Origin: Verrucomicrobiia bacterium
GTDB lineage: Bacteria; Verrucomicrobiota; Verrucomicrobiia; Limisphaerales; CAIMTB01
Reading direction: 5' to 3'
Length of the DNA: 64,000 nucleotides
Assembly: GCA_019634625.1 (NCBI GenBank)
Contig: JAHCBA010000013.1
Span: 1 to 64,000 of the forward strand
A program made the translations under genes and the position numbers. Numbering within the stretch: the stretch's first letter is position 1; the number at the start of each line of letters is the position of its first letter. Positions 1-9,978 of the stretch are shown piece by piece. The notes under the pieces were generated by a model. That model made no database searches and had not been told where the DNA came from. It saw nothing but the letters and a program-made list of their open reading frames with translations.

Positions 1-39
1 TTTTTTGGCCAGCTCCAGTACCTGCTTGGGGGTGCTCAT
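1..39 (-). CDS. glnA: Glutamine synthetase, N-terminal 13 codons (cut by window edge)
   Basis: An ATG at 39 on the minus strand opens a reading frame that runs off the left edge and reads MSTPKQVLELAKK. This resembles the first residues of type I glutamine synthetases, which begin with a short helix ahead of a VKFVDLRF-type strand. Thirteen residues are not proof by themselves, but the gene is the last of a minus-strand series glnK - amt - amt, and glutamine synthetase (ATP-dependent glutamate + ammonia to glutamine) is the expected next member. It lies 92 nt after the second ammonium transporter. The rest of the gene is outside the window. Confidence 0.6.
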   Translation of the reverse strand, partial: MSTPKQVLELAKK

Positions 40-131
40 TGGGATCCAGGGGTCAGGCGTTGCGCTTGCTTTGGTTGATGTGATGGCGCCCGCCGCGGCA
101 ACGCCATGAGGCGGCGGGCGCAGAGGGGCAT

Positions 132-1550
132 TCAGGCGCCGTGGTAGCCTTCCTCGCCGTGCTCGGCGAGATCGAGGCCGGCGACTTCGACGTCCTCGGA
201 GGGGCGGAGACCGACGACGGCTTTGACCAGGAGGGCGAGGAGGACGGTGGCGACGACCGAGAGGACGAGGGTGATGGCGATGGCCTTGATCTGGGCCATG
301 AGGAGGCCGTCGGCGACGTCGGCGACGAGGGGATTGGCCTCAGGGGTGGCGAGCAGGCCGGTGAGGAGGGCGCCCAGGGTACCGCCGACGCCATGGATGC
401 CGAAGGTATCGAGGGCGTCGTCGTAGCCCAGCCATTGCTTGAGTTTCCAGCAGGCGAAGAAGGTGAGGACACCGGAGAGGATGCCGATGATCATGGCGCC
501 GCTGGTGGAGACGAAGCCGCAGGCGGGGGTGACGGCGACGAGGCCGGCGACGACGCCGGAGCAGTATCCGAGGACGCTGGGTTTGCCCTTGATGATCCAT
601 TCGGTCATGGCCCAGGCGAAGCTGGCGGCGGCGGCGGCGAGGGTGGTGTTGACGAAGGCGACGGCGGCGATGCCGTCGGCGGCGAGGGCGCTGCCGCCGT
701 TGAAGCCGTACCAGCCGACCCAGAGCATGCCGGTGCCGATCATGCAGAGGACGAGACTGTGCGGGGGCAGGGGTTCCCTGCCGTAGCCGAGTCGTTTGCC
801 GAGGAGGATGCAGAGGGCGAGGGCGGTCCAGCCGGAGGACATGTGGACAACGGTGCCTCCGGCGAAGTCGAGGGCCTTGATGGGGGCATCCGGGTTGACC
901 GCACCGGCCATGAGTCCGTCGGCGGCCCAGACCATGTGGGCGAGGGGGAAGTAGACGACGAACATCCAGAGGGTGACGAAGAGGAGCACGGCGGAGTACT
1001 TCATGCGTTCGGCGACGGCGCCGACGATGAGGGCGGGGGTGATGATGGCGAAGGTGAGTTGGAAGACGGCCCAGATGCTGTTGGAGATCCAGGGACCGCC
1101 ATGACCGACTTCATCGCCGCGGACGCCCTGGAAGAACATGAACTCGGTGCCACCGAGGAAGGCGTTGCCGGTGGCGAAGGCGAGACTGTAGCCGCAGATC
1201 CACCAGAGGAGGGTGACCAGGCCGGCGATGCCGAGGCACTGGGCCATGACCGAGAGGACATTCTTGCGTCGGACCAGACCCCCGTAGAAGAGGGCCAGTC
1301 CCGGGAGGGTCATGAAGAGGACCAGGGCGGTCGAGGTCATCTGCCACGCGTTGTGGCCGGGGCCCGGGCCGGGGATGAGCGACGTGTCATCATTGGTGCG
1401 GGCGCCGTTGTTCATGTAGGCCTCGAGATCGGCCAGGCGGTCCTCGACGGAGGGGAGAGGGGTGGAAGCGTCAGCGCCCAGGGCCTGGAGACAGGGCAGG
1501 AGGAGCAGGGCGATTGCGGCGAGGGAGGCGAGGGCGTGACGCGGCATCAT
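132..1550 (-). CDS. amt: Ammonium transporter (Amt/MEP/Rh family), paralog 1
   Basis: Encodes a 472-residue Amt-family channel that conducts ammonium/ammonia across the inner membrane. A signal-peptide-like segment (about 1-25) precedes roughly eleven hydrophobic helices. Both pore histidines are visible: H236 in FAGGTVVHMSSG and H386 in FGIHGVGGTLGALL. Residues 26-65 form an extra periplasmic N-terminal stretch before the first core helix (QMTSTALVLFMTLPGLALFY). The gene lies between another Amt gene and glnA, in the same direction. It is only distantly similar to the neighbouring paralog (for example PGLALFYGGLVRRKN against LGFASLESGLTRSKN), so this is an old divergence, not a recent duplication. 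The start is one of two consecutive ATG codons. Confidence 0.95.
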   Translation of the reverse strand: MMPRHALASLAAIALLLLPCLQALGADASTPLPSVEDRLADLEAYMNNGARTNDDTSLIPGPGPGHNAWQMTSTALVLFMTLPGLALFYGGLVRRKNVLSVMAQCLGIAGLVTLLWWICGYSLAFATGNAFLGGTEFMFFQGVRGDEVGHGGPWISNSIWAVFQLTFAIITPALIVGAVAERMKYSAVLLFVTLWMFVVYFPLAHMVWAADGLMAGAVNPDAPIKALDFAGGTVVHMSSGWTALALCILLGKRLGYGREPLPPHSLVLCMIGTGMLWVGWYGFNGGSALAADGIAAVAFVNTTLAAAAASFAWAMTEWIIKGKPSVLGYCSGVVAGLVAVTPACGFVSTSGAMIIGILSGVLTFFACWKLKQWLGYDDALDTFGIHGVGGTLGALLTGLLATPEANPLVADVADGLLMAQIKAIAITLVLSVVATVLLALLVKAVVGLRPSEDVEVAGLDLAEHGEEGYHGA

Positions 1551-1680
1551 CGTGGGGGGGGATGAGGGTTGTCTGGAGTTGTTGGAGGGTGCGACCGGCC
1601 CCCCGGCCCCGAAGGGCGACCGGGCCTGGAAGCCACGGTCGCCCGGGGGTGAGGGAACGGGGCCGGGCCCCGCGCAGGGT

Positions 1681-3036
1681 CTATCGTTCGGCGATCGGCT
1701 GGAAGTACGGATACGCTTCGTTGCCGTGTTCTCCGATATCGAGGCCTTCGCTTTCCTCGTCGGCGGAGACGCGGAGACCCATGGTCGCCTTGATGACGAG
1801 GAAGAGGATCAAGGCGAAGGCGAAGGTGAAGGCGCCAATGGAGACGATGCCGATGAGCTGGGAGACGAGTTGGGCACCGCCGGCGAGGCCGCCGAAGAGG
1901 CCGACGGCGAGGGTGCCCCAGATGCCGCAGGTGAGGTGGACCGAGATCGCGCCGACGGGGTCGTCGATCTTGACGCGGTCGAGGAAGAGCACGGAGAGGA
2001 CCACGAGGACACCGGCGATGAGGCCGATGACGATGGCGGAGCCCATGGCCATCAGATCGGCGCCGGCGGTGATGCCGACGAGGCCGGCGAGGACGCCGTT
2101 GAGGACCATGGAGAGGTCCGGCTTCTTGAGAAGGATCCAGGCGGTGGCCATGGAACCGACGGCACCGGCCGCGGCGGCCAGGGCGGTGGTGACCAGGGTG
2201 AGGGAGGTGGCCGCGGGGTCGGCCGAGAGGACCGAGCCGCCATTGAAGCCGAACCAGCCGAGCCAGAGGAGGAAGACGCCGATGGTGGCGAGGGGCATCG
2301 AGTGGCCGGGGATGGGGAGGGGCCGACCTTCCTTGGAGTACTTGCCGAGGCGGGGTCCGAGGATCAGGACACCGGCGAGGGCGCCCCAGCCGCCGACCGA
2401 ATGGACAAGGGTGGAGCCTGCGAAGTCGTAGAAGGGCGTTTCCAGGGCGTCGAGCCAGCCGGCGCCCCACTTCCACATGCCGGTGATCGGGTAGGAGATG
2501 GCGACGAAGAGCGTCGAGAAGATCAGGAACGGGCCGAGCTTGATCCGTTCCGCGACGGCACCGGAGACGATGGTGGCGGCGGTGGCGGCGAACATCCCCT
2601 GGAAGAGGAAGTCGGTCCAGTAGGTGTACCCGGCGTTGTAGGTGTCGGTGAGGGACGCGACGTCGTCGGTGACCCCGACACCGAAGCCGGCGAAGCCGAA
2701 CCATTTGCCGGCGAAATCATCGCCCGGGTACATCAGGTTGAAGCCCACGAACGCGTAGGTAAGGAGACCGATGCAGGGGATGAGGGTGTTTTTGAAGAGG
2801 ACGTTGACGGTGTTTTTGGAGCGGGTGAGGCCGGATTCGAGGCTGGCGAAGCCAAGGTGCATGATGAAGACCAGGGCAGTGGCCACCATCATCCACAGGT
2901 TGTGGGCGGTGAAGATCACGTAGCCTGGGGAGGCCTGGAAGGCTTCGAGGTCGGCGTAGGCGGCCTCTTCGGCACCGACGGCCGAAAGCGAGGCCAGGCC
3001 GAGGAGCAAGATCAATGGGGCGAATCGTTTCTTCAT
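1681..3036 (-). CDS. amt: Ammonium transporter (Amt/MEP/Rh family), paralog 2
   Basis: Encodes a 451-residue Amt-family protein with a cleavable-looking signal peptide (residues 1-22, ending SAVGAEEA) and about eleven membrane helices. The pore histidines are H212 in FAGSTLVHSVGG and H367 in GAISVHLTCGIWG. The motif LGFASLESGLTRSKN near residues 61-75 is typical of the Amt subgroup found beside P-II genes. It is 50 nt downstream of glnK and 130 nt upstream of the first paralog, so it is the member most likely to be gated directly by the linked P-II protein. The C-terminal tail ends GLDIGEHGNEAYPYF, a cytosolic pattern shared with the first paralog (GLDLAEHGEEGYHGA). Confidence 0.95.
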   Translation of the reverse strand: MKKRFAPLILLLGLASLSAVGAEEAAYADLEAFQASPGYVIFTAHNLWMMVATALVFIMHLGFASLESGLTRSKNTVNVLFKNTLIPCIGLLTYAFVGFNLMYPGDDFAGKWFGFAGFGVGVTDDVASLTDTYNAGYTYWTDFLFQGMFAATAATIVSGAVAERIKLGPFLIFSTLFVAISYPITGMWKWGAGWLDALETPFYDFAGSTLVHSVGGWGALAGVLILGPRLGKYSKEGRPLPIPGHSMPLATIGVFLLWLGWFGFNGGSVLSADPAATSLTLVTTALAAAAGAVGSMATAWILLKKPDLSMVLNGVLAGLVGITAGADLMAMGSAIVIGLIAGVLVVLSVLFLDRVKIDDPVGAISVHLTCGIWGTLAVGLFGGLAGGAQLVSQLIGIVSIGAFTFAFALILFLVIKATMGLRVSADEESEGLDIGEHGNEAYPYFQPIAER

Positions 3037-3086
3037 GTTGGGAACGGATCTGGGCTGGGGTTGTTTCGCGGGCTGGGGGTTGGGGG

Positions 3087-3570
<484 letters not shown>

Positions 3571-3850
3571 AGACCGAGGGCAGGGGGAACATCCCCGGCC
3601 GAGGGGGAACAAGCACCCGGGATGCCAGTTCTCCTGATGGGGACTGAACCGATTGGAAACAGGCGGGTTACCACGAATCCGGCCGGATTGTGGCGGAGTG
3701 TCGGTGGGGAGTGGTGTTGCTTTTTGGGCAGATGGTTCGGAATGCGGCAGGGAAGCGGCGAGAATCGAGCGGGATCCGCCATTTGGCTCATGGTTTCCAT
3801 GGAAGGATTCGGGCTCGAATCCCCTTGGCGCCGACGACCGGGGTAGGGCT

Positions 3851-6241
3851 ATGCTCCGGCGCATGCGGAGTTTCATGAGAGTGCTGAGCGGGCGGATTGG
3901 CCCGTGGTGGATTGGCCGGTTGGCGGGGGTGGCGATGGGGTTGCTGGGGGGTGGGGGGATGGCGAGGGGGGGTGGCGACTCCGGGGTGGGGGCGTTCGAC
4001 TACGTGCGGGATTTGAAGCCCTTCGTCATGGACTACTGCATTGCGTGCCACGGGAAGGAGCGACCGCGGGCGCAGATTGATTTGGAGAGCGTGCCGCCGG
4101 CGGGGATTGTGCTCTCCAACCGGGACGTCTGGGACAAGGTGCGGCATGTCATCGAGTCGCGGGAGATGCCTCCGGAGAACCGGCGTCAACCCTCGGAATT
4201 CGACCGTCAGGCGACGGCGCGGTTGATCGGGGACGAACTGGAGCGCCTGGAGGCGGCACTGCCGCCAACGGCGGGATTGGTGACGTTGCGGCGGCTCAAC
4301 CGGAACGAGTATCGGAACACCATCCGGGATCTGCTGGGAGTGGACTACGAGGTGCACGGGGAGTTTCCGCACGACGAATCCGGGTACGGGTTCGACAACA
4401 TCGGGGATGTGTTGTCGCTGCCGCCGATGCTTTTCGAGAAGTACCTGGCGGCGGCGGAGGAGATTGCCCGGCGGACGATCGTCACGGAAGATCCGGCCCG
4501 GCAGCGGGTGAAGCGGCTTCCGGCGGGGGCGTTTTCGACGGAAGCGGATGCGATTTCGACGTTGGAGGAGGAGATCTGGGGATTCTACCGGGAGGGCGAG
4601 ATTGTGACGGTCCACGCATTCGCGAAGGCGGGGGACTACATCCTGCGTTTGGGGGCCTACGGGGAGCAGGCGGGGTCGGAATTGCCGAAGATGGGGGTGG
4701 GGTTGGGCGGACGGGAGATCCATGTGCAATCGGTTCGGGCTTTGGAGGGCCGGCCGGAGACGTTCGAGGTCCCGATTCGGATCGAGGAGGCCGGACCGCA
4801 GCGGCTCTCGGTGTCGTACCTGAACAATTTCAATACGGACGGGGATCGCAATGTGTTCATGACCTCGTTTGAGGTACTGGGGCCGCTCGGTGCGGAGGAG
4901 GAATCGTATCCGGAATCGCACCGGCGGGTGTTGCCGCGGCGGCCTCTGGCGGGGGAGGAGGCGACGGTGGCGGCGGAAGCCTTGCGGAGCCTGGTGTCGC
5001 GGGCGTACCGGCGTCCGGCGAAGGACGAGGAGGTGAGGCGTTTGGTGGGTTTGGTGGAACAGGTGCGGAAGGACGGAGCCAGTTTCGAGGAGGGGATGCG
5101 GCTGGCGCTGCAGGCGGTGCTGGTCTCGCCGCATTTTCTGTACCGGTGGGAACTGGATCCCGAGCCGTTGGGGCCCGGGGAGGAGCGGGCGTTGAACGAT
5201 TACGAGGTGGCGTCGAGGCTTTCGTATTTCCTGTGGAGTTCGATGCCGGACGACGCGCTGCTGGCGGTGGCGGCGGAGGGGAGGCTGACGGAGCCGGACG
5301 TGCTGGTGCGGGAGACGAAGAGGATGTTGAGGGATCCGAAGGCGCGGGCGTTGGTGGAGCATTTCGGGGGGCAATGGTTGCAGATCCGCAACCTGGAGGA
5401 GGCGGAACCAGACCCGTTGATTTTTCCGGGATGGGGACCGGAACTGCGGGAGGCGATGAAGGCCGAGGCGGAAATGTTCCTGTGGGCCTTGATCCAGGAG
5501 GACCGGCCGATTCAGAGCCTGTTGGATGCGGACTTCACCTATCTCAACGAGCGATTGGCGCGTCATTACGGGATGGAAGGGGTGGAAGGGGAGGCGTTTC
5601 GGCGGGTGACGTTGCCGGCGGGATCGGCGCGAGGCGGGGTTCTGACCATGGGGAGCGTGTTGACGGTGACCTCCGTCCCGACGCGGACGGCGCCGGTCCT
5701 GCGGGGCAAGTGGATATTGGAGCAGATCCTTGGGACGCCGCCGCCGCCGCCGCCGCCGGACGTGCCGGCGATCGAGGAAGGGGAGGAGGCCTCGAAGACG
5801 GCGACGCTGCGGCAGCGGCTGGAACTGCACCGGAGCAAGCCGGAGTGCATGACCTGCCATCAGCGGATGGACCCCTTGGGATTCGCGCTGGAGAACTTCG
5901 ATGCGGTGGGGGCATGGCGGGAGATGGACGGGGTGCACCCGATCGACAACACGGCGGAGCTGCCGGGGGGCCGGACGTTTGTGGGGGCGGCGGGGTTGAA
6001 GGAGGTATTGCGGTCGAACGAGGAGTTTCCGCGGGCGCTGACCTCGAAGCTGCTGACCTATGCGTTGGGGCGGGGATTGCAGGTGTACGACCGGCGGGCG
6101 GTGCGGGGGATTCTGGAGAACCTCGAAAAGAATGGCTTTAAGTTTTCCTCCCTGGTGTTAGAAGTGGTGGCCAGTGACCCATTCCTGAAGCGACAGCCAG
6201 AGCCTGCAATTCATGACCAACATGCGAGTCTCCATCCCTAG
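3851..6241 (+). CDS. Planctomycete-type cytochrome c protein (DUF1587/1592/1588/1585)
   Basis: A 796-residue exported protein. A hydrophobic N-terminal segment (about 18-38) is followed by heme site CIACH (C63, C66, H67). A DUF1587-like section follows (LVTLRRLNRNEYRNTIRDLL), then a carbohydrate-binding-like middle, DUF1592 (LVSRAYRRPAKDEEVRRLV, SYFLWSSMPDDALL) and DUF1588 with the typical proline run GTPPPPPPPDVPAIEEGEE. A second CxxCH is at 666-670 (CMTCHQRMDPLGFALENFD), and a DUF1585 tail includes LTYALGRGLQVYDRRAV. These proteins are common in Planctomycetes and Verrucomicrobia. They are assumed to take part in periplasmic redox or polysaccharide breakdown, but no reaction is established. 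ATG codons at 3851, 3863 and 3875 are all in frame; 3875 has GGAG just upstream. The next gene starts inside its last codons. Confidence 0.88.
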   Translation: MLRRMRSFMRVLSGRIGPWWIGRLAGVAMGLLGGGGMARGGGDSGVGAFDYVRDLKPFVMDYCIACHGKERPRAQIDLESVPPAGIVLSNRDVWDKVRHVIESREMPPENRRQPSEFDRQATARLIGDELERLEAALPPTAGLVTLRRLNRNEYRNTIRDLLGVDYEVHGEFPHDESGYGFDNIGDVLSLPPMLFEKYLAAAEEIARRTIVTEDPARQRVKRLPAGAFSTEADAISTLEEEIWGFYREGEIVTVHAFAKAGDYILRLGAYGEQAGSELPKMGVGLGGREIHVQSVRALEGRPETFEVPIRIEEAGPQRLSVSYLNNFNTDGDRNVFMTSFEVLGPLGAEEESYPESHRRVLPRRPLAGEEATVAAEALRSLVSRAYRRPAKDEEVRRLVGLVEQVRKDGASFEEGMRLALQAVLVSPHFLYRWELDPEPLGPGEERALNDYEVASRLSYFLWSSMPDDALLAVAAEGRLTEPDVLVRETKRMLRDPKARALVEHFGGQWLQIRNLEEAEPDPLIFPGWGPELREAMKAEAEMFLWALIQEDRPIQSLLDADFTYLNERLARHYGMEGVEGEAFRRVTLPAGSARGGVLTMGSVLTVTSVPTRTAPVLRGKWILEQILGTPPPPPPPDVPAIEEGEEASKTATLRQRLELHRSKPECMTCHQRMDPLGFALENFDAVGAWREMDGVHPIDNTAELPGGRTFVGAAGLKEVLRSNEEFPRALTSKLLTYALGRGLQVYDRRAVRGILENLEKNGFKFSSLVLEVVASDPFLKRQPEPAIHDQHASLHP

Positions 6242-7577
6242 AAGGACCTTCCTGCGCGGTCTGGGCGCCTTGGTGGCGTTGCCGGCGTGCGAATCCCTGA
6301 TGTCGGCGCGGGCGTTGGCGGGCGTGGCGGGGGAACCGTCGTCGCCGCTGCGTCTGGCGTTCCTCTATGTGCCGAACGGCGTGCACATGCCGGACTGGAC
6401 GCCTTCGTACGAGGGGGCCTTGTCGAGTCTGCCCGCGATTCTGGAGCCGCTGTCGGCGTTCCGGCGGGACATGACGATCCTGACGGGTCTGACGCACGAC
6501 AAGGGTCGGGCGAACGGGGACGGGCCGGGGGACCATGCGCGGGCGGCGGCGAGCTGGTTGACCGGTTCGCAGGCGCTGAAGAGCGAGGGTTCGGAGATTC
6601 GGGCGGGGGTATCTGTGGATCAGGTTGCGGCGGCGGCGATCGGCCATTACACGCGGTTGCCGTCGCTGGAGATCGGGGCGGAGCCGGGGCGTCAGGCGGG
6701 CAAGTGCGACTCGGGATACAGCTGCGCGTACTCGAACAACATTTCGTGGCGGAACGACTCGACGGCGATGGCCAAGGAGATCAATCCGCGGGCGGTATTC
6801 GAGCGCATGTTTGGGGGCGGGACCGACCGGGAACAGGCCGAGGGTCTGGCGCGGCGCCGGCGGTATCAGAGAAGCCTGCTGGATTTCGTGCATGAGGATG
6901 CCAGGGCGCTGGTTCGGAAGGCGTCGGGGCGGGACCGGACCAAGCTGGACGAGTATTTGACCGCGGTACGGGAGATCGAGCAGCGCGTGGAACGGGCCGA
7001 GCGGGAGTCGCATCGGGGATTGGAAGGGGTGCCGGACGCGACGTTGCCGGAGGGGATACCGTCGAGTTACGAGGAGCATCTGCGGTTGCTGGGGGACATG
7101 CTGGTGCTGGCGTTTCAGACCGACACCACGCGGGTGGCGACGTACATGTTCGCCAACGAGGGCAGCAACAAGCCGTATCCGTTCATCGGGGTGCGGGACG
7201 GGCATCACACGCTGTCCCACCACGAGAACGACCGGGAGAAGCAGGAGCGGATCAGCCGGATCAACCAGTTCCACACCCGCCAGCTGGCGTATTTGTTGAA
7301 CCGGCTGAAGTCCACGCCGGACGGGGATGGCAACCTGCTCGATCACTCGATCCTCGTGTACGGTTCAAGCATCAGCGACGGGAACCGGCACAACCATGAC
7401 GACCTGCCGGTGGCGCTGTTTGGAGGGGGATGCGGCAGCATTCTGCCGGGGCGCCACATCCGGTATCCGCAAGAGACGCCGATGTGCAATCTGTTCCTGT
7501 CCCTGTTGGAGCGGGCCGGAGTGAAGGAGGAGCGATTCGGGGACAGCACCGGGCCGCTTCGTTATCTGGAGGGATAG
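6213..7577 (+). CDS. DUF1552 exported protein (Tat signal)
   Basis: Encodes 454 residues. The N-terminus has a twin-arginine signal, RRTFLRGLGALVALPAC (residues 10-26), so the protein is probably exported folded. The body matches DUF1552: LRLAFLYVPNGVHMPDW near the start, GLTHDKGRANGDGPGDHAR in the middle, and a C-terminal ILVYGSSISDGNRHNHDDLP. The GDGPGDHAR and DGNRHNHDDLP segments recall alkaline-phosphatase/sulfatase-like folds, as in DUF1501, but no catalytic residue can be assigned. It overlaps the preceding cytochrome gene by 29 nt. The same cytochrome - DUF1552 pairing is widespread in PVC bacteria and suggests the two act together. Their substrate is unknown. Confidence 0.9.
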   Translation: MTNMRVSIPRRTFLRGLGALVALPACESLMSARALAGVAGEPSSPLRLAFLYVPNGVHMPDWTPSYEGALSSLPAILEPLSAFRRDMTILTGLTHDKGRANGDGPGDHARAAASWLTGSQALKSEGSEIRAGVSVDQVAAAAIGHYTRLPSLEIGAEPGRQAGKCDSGYSCAYSNNISWRNDSTAMAKEINPRAVFERMFGGGTDREQAEGLARRRRYQRSLLDFVHEDARALVRKASGRDRTKLDEYLTAVREIEQRVERAERESHRGLEGVPDATLPEGIPSSYEEHLRLLGDMLVLAFQTDTTRVATYMFANEGSNKPYPFIGVRDGHHTLSHHENDREKQERISRINQFHTRQLAYLLNRLKSTPDGDGNLLDHSILVYGSSISDGNRHNHDDLPVALFGGGCGSILPGRHIRYPQETPMCNLFLSLLERAGVKEERFGDSTGPLRYLEG

Positions 7578-7645
7578 GAGCAGGGAGGGACTGTCCGCCC
7601 GGCAGGCCGGCGATTCGGTCCTTCACGAGTGCAGGTAAGCGTCGG

Positions 7646-7683
7646 GAGAGCCGAGGGAGGTCCGAGGGGTCCCCTCGGCTCTC
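7646..7683 (+). terminator. Hairpin after the DUF1552 gene
   Basis: Perfect 12-bp inverted repeat GAGAGCCGAGGG (7646-7657) and CCCTCGGCTCTC (7672-7683) with a 14-nt loop, starting 69 nt after the DUF1552 stop. The loop contains CCGAGGGG, which can pair instead with the TCCCCTCGG overlapping the right arm, so two structures exclude each other. There is no T-run after it. It could end the upstream operon or act in the leader of the HEAT gene that starts 39 nt later. Confidence 0.5.
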
Positions 7684-7721
7684 GGCTTGAGGACGGTGGG
7701 CTGGATGACAGTTGGAATGGC

Positions 7722-9953
7722 ATGAGAGCGACGATCGCAGGACTACTGGTATGGGCTTGGTTGATCGGGGTATCGGGGGCGCAACGGACCCCGGCGGAAT
7801 ACGCCGCTGATCTGGAGTCCACGGATCCCAGGATTCGGAGGGAGGCGGCGTACCAACTGAGCCGGTTGGGCCAGGACGTCCGCGAGGTGGTGCCGCAACT
7901 GATCCGGGCGTTGAACGACGATGAGCAGCAGGTGTGGTTTGGGGCGATTACGGCGCTGACGCACCTGGGAGCGGAGGCGGAGCCGGCACTGGAGCCACTC
8001 TTGCAGGATCTGGAGGGCTGGCAGCCGTTCCGGCGGAACCGTCAGGGGAGCCAGGCCCTGTATCGAACGGCGGTGGCGTTGGGAGCGATCGGGGAGGCGG
8101 CGGTCCCATCGCTGGTGGAGAGGCTGGGAGATCGGCGGTGGCATGTGCGGGCGGGGGCGGCCATGGCCCTGGGGTTTGCGGGGGACTCGGCGCGGCCGGG
8201 TGTTCCGGGTCTGGTGGTCCTGCTGGGCGACGACCGTGCGGAGGTCCGAGAGGCGGCCACGGAGACGCTGGCCCGGATGGGTTCCCTGGCGGTGGGTTCG
8301 CTGGCCGAAGCGCTTGAGGGCGGGGCAGCGGTAACGCGGCGGGTGGCGGCGGCGGATGCGCTTGGGCGGATGGGGCCCGAGGGGATGCCGGCGGTGGGGG
8401 TGCTGCGGTTGCTGGCCATGTCGGTGGCGACGGAGGAGGAGGTCCGGGCGGCGGCTCTGCGTTCCTTGGGGCGGGTGGATCGGGATCCGGCCACGCTGCT
8501 CCCGGTGCTGATGGAGGCGTGGCGGGGAGAGGGGGAGACGATCCGGGCTGCGGCGAAGGAGAGGCTGCTTCTGGTGCGACCGGTGGACAGGGCACTGGTG
8601 CTGGCGCTGTTGCCGGAGCTGGAGGCGGCGACGGGCGCGGATCGTGGGCGGGTGGCGGGATTGATTGCGGAATTGGGGCCGGCGGCGCGTGGGGCCGGGC
8701 CGACCCTGGTGCGGATGTTGCGCCAGGAGGACCGGGCGGATGAAGGACTGGTGACCGCGTTGGCCGGGTTGGGCGTTGGTGGGGTGCCGCTGGTGCTGGA
8801 GGCCTTGGCGGGAATGCCCGTGAACCGGGTTTCGGAGGATCACTGGACCCTGGCGGTGTTGCGCCGGGTGGACCGGACCGTGGTGGGCCGGTTGGAGGAG
8901 GCCTTGGGGCATGAGGTTGCGTCGGTGCGTATGGGGGCGCTCGAGGGGTTGGCGGCGTTGGGGGAGGATGCGCGGTCCGCGGCGGGGCGGGTGCCCGCCT
9001 TGATGGACGACGCCGAGCCGGCGGTGCGGGCGCGGGCGTGGCTGGCGGCGGCCCGCTGCGGGGTGGCGCCTGCGGCGATGGTGGAGCGGCTGGATGCCGG
9101 ACTGGGCGACGCGGATCTGGGAGTGCGGCGGGCGGCGGTGGCCGGCATTGCGGAACTGGGTGCGGCCGCCGCCCCGGCGGTGCCGCAGTTGGTGGATAAG
9201 CTGGGGGCCGACGATGCGGCGTTGCGCGGGGCCGCGGTGCGCGCCCTGGGGGCGGTGGGTCCCGGGGCGGCCGTGGCCGTGAGTCCGCTGGCCCAATCCC
9301 TGGCGTTGGTCCCGGCGGGGGATCGGGTGGAGACGCTGGTCGCCCTGGGCCGGATCGGGAGGGCGTCAGCCAGCGCGATGCCGGAGATTATGGAGACGTT
9401 GAAGGCCCCGGAGCCGGAGGTGCGGCGGGCGGCGATCGAGGCGATCGGGCGCATGCAGGAGGCGGGGCAGCCGGGCCTGCCGCAGGTGCTTTTGGGGTTG
9501 AAGGATGGCGACCCGCGGGTTCGGGCGACGGCGGTGGAAGCCCTGGTGGCGGTGGATGCGGCGGGCGAGGAGACGGTGGCCCGGGTGACAGAATCCCTGG
9601 AGGATGAAGTCACCGGGGTTCGGCGGGCGGCCGGGACGGCCCTGGTGCGATTGGAGCAACGGGGCCGGCCAGCACAGGACCGGCTGTTTGCGATGCTGGA
9701 CAGCGCGGCGGATCGGGGATTGGCCGTCGAGGCCTTGCGGGCGATTCATCCCACGTCGGTTCCGGCACTGATGCGCGCGCTCGAGCACGGGGACTGGACG
9801 GTGCGGGAGATGGCGGCGGACGGGTTGGCGCGGTTGGGCCGGGAGGCGAACGAGGCGATGGCGGCGCTGGAACGGGCGTTGCGCGAGGATCCTTACGAGG
9901 AGGTCAAGCGGGCGTCGCGTCGGGCCTTGCGCCGGATTCGCGAGGGATCGTGA
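7722..9953 (+). CDS. Exported HEAT-repeat protein
   Basis: A 743-residue protein built almost entirely of about 35-40-residue helical HEAT repeats. Typical units include PRIRREAAYQLSRLG, WHVRAGAAMALGFAG, AEVREAATETLARMG, LGVRRAAVAGIAELG and PEVRRAAIEAIGRM. The start at 7722 was chosen because it gives a clean signal peptide (MRATIAGLLVWAWLIGVSGA); an upstream in-frame start would only add charged leader from the hairpin region. No catalytic or heme motif is visible. Such repeats form curved scaffolds for protein-protein contact, so a structural role in the cell envelope is likely. It follows the cytochrome/DUF1552 pair in the same direction but is separated from it by a hairpin, so co-transcription is uncertain. 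Confidence 0.85.
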   Translation: MRATIAGLLVWAWLIGVSGAQRTPAEYAADLESTDPRIRREAAYQLSRLGQDVREVVPQLIRALNDDEQQVWFGAITALTHLGAEAEPALEPLLQDLEGWQPFRRNRQGSQALYRTAVALGAIGEAAVPSLVERLGDRRWHVRAGAAMALGFAGDSARPGVPGLVVLLGDDRAEVREAATETLARMGSLAVGSLAEALEGGAAVTRRVAAADALGRMGPEGMPAVGVLRLLAMSVATEEEVRAAALRSLGRVDRDPATLLPVLMEAWRGEGETIRAAAKERLLLVRPVDRALVLALLPELEAATGADRGRVAGLIAELGPAARGAGPTLVRMLRQEDRADEGLVTALAGLGVGGVPLVLEALAGMPVNRVSEDHWTLAVLRRVDRTVVGRLEEALGHEVASVRMGALEGLAALGEDARSAAGRVPALMDDAEPAVRARAWLAAARCGVAPAAMVERLDAGLGDADLGVRRAAVAGIAELGAAAAPAVPQLVDKLGADDAALRGAAVRALGAVGPGAAVAVSPLAQSLALVPAGDRVETLVALGRIGRASASAMPEIMETLKAPEPEVRRAAIEAIGRMQEAGQPGLPQVLLGLKDGDPRVRATAVEALVAVDAAGEETVARVTESLEDEVTGVRRAAGTALVRLEQRGRPAQDRLFAMLDSAADRGLAVEALRAIHPTSVPALMRALEHGDWTVREMAADGLARLGREANEAMAALERALREDPYEEVKRASRRALRRIREGS

Positions 9954-9978
9954 AGCCGACCGGCGGGGGGGGCGCGAC

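Noticed and set aside
3690-3720. A GG-N10-GC sigma54-type promoter ahead of the cytochrome gene
   Set aside because: Only the two dinucleotides fit; the TGGCAC part does not, and chance matches are frequent at this GC content.
3788-5938. A 716-codon minus-strand frame opposite the cytochrome gene
   Set aside because: Arginine/proline/histidine-rich mirror translation without domains.
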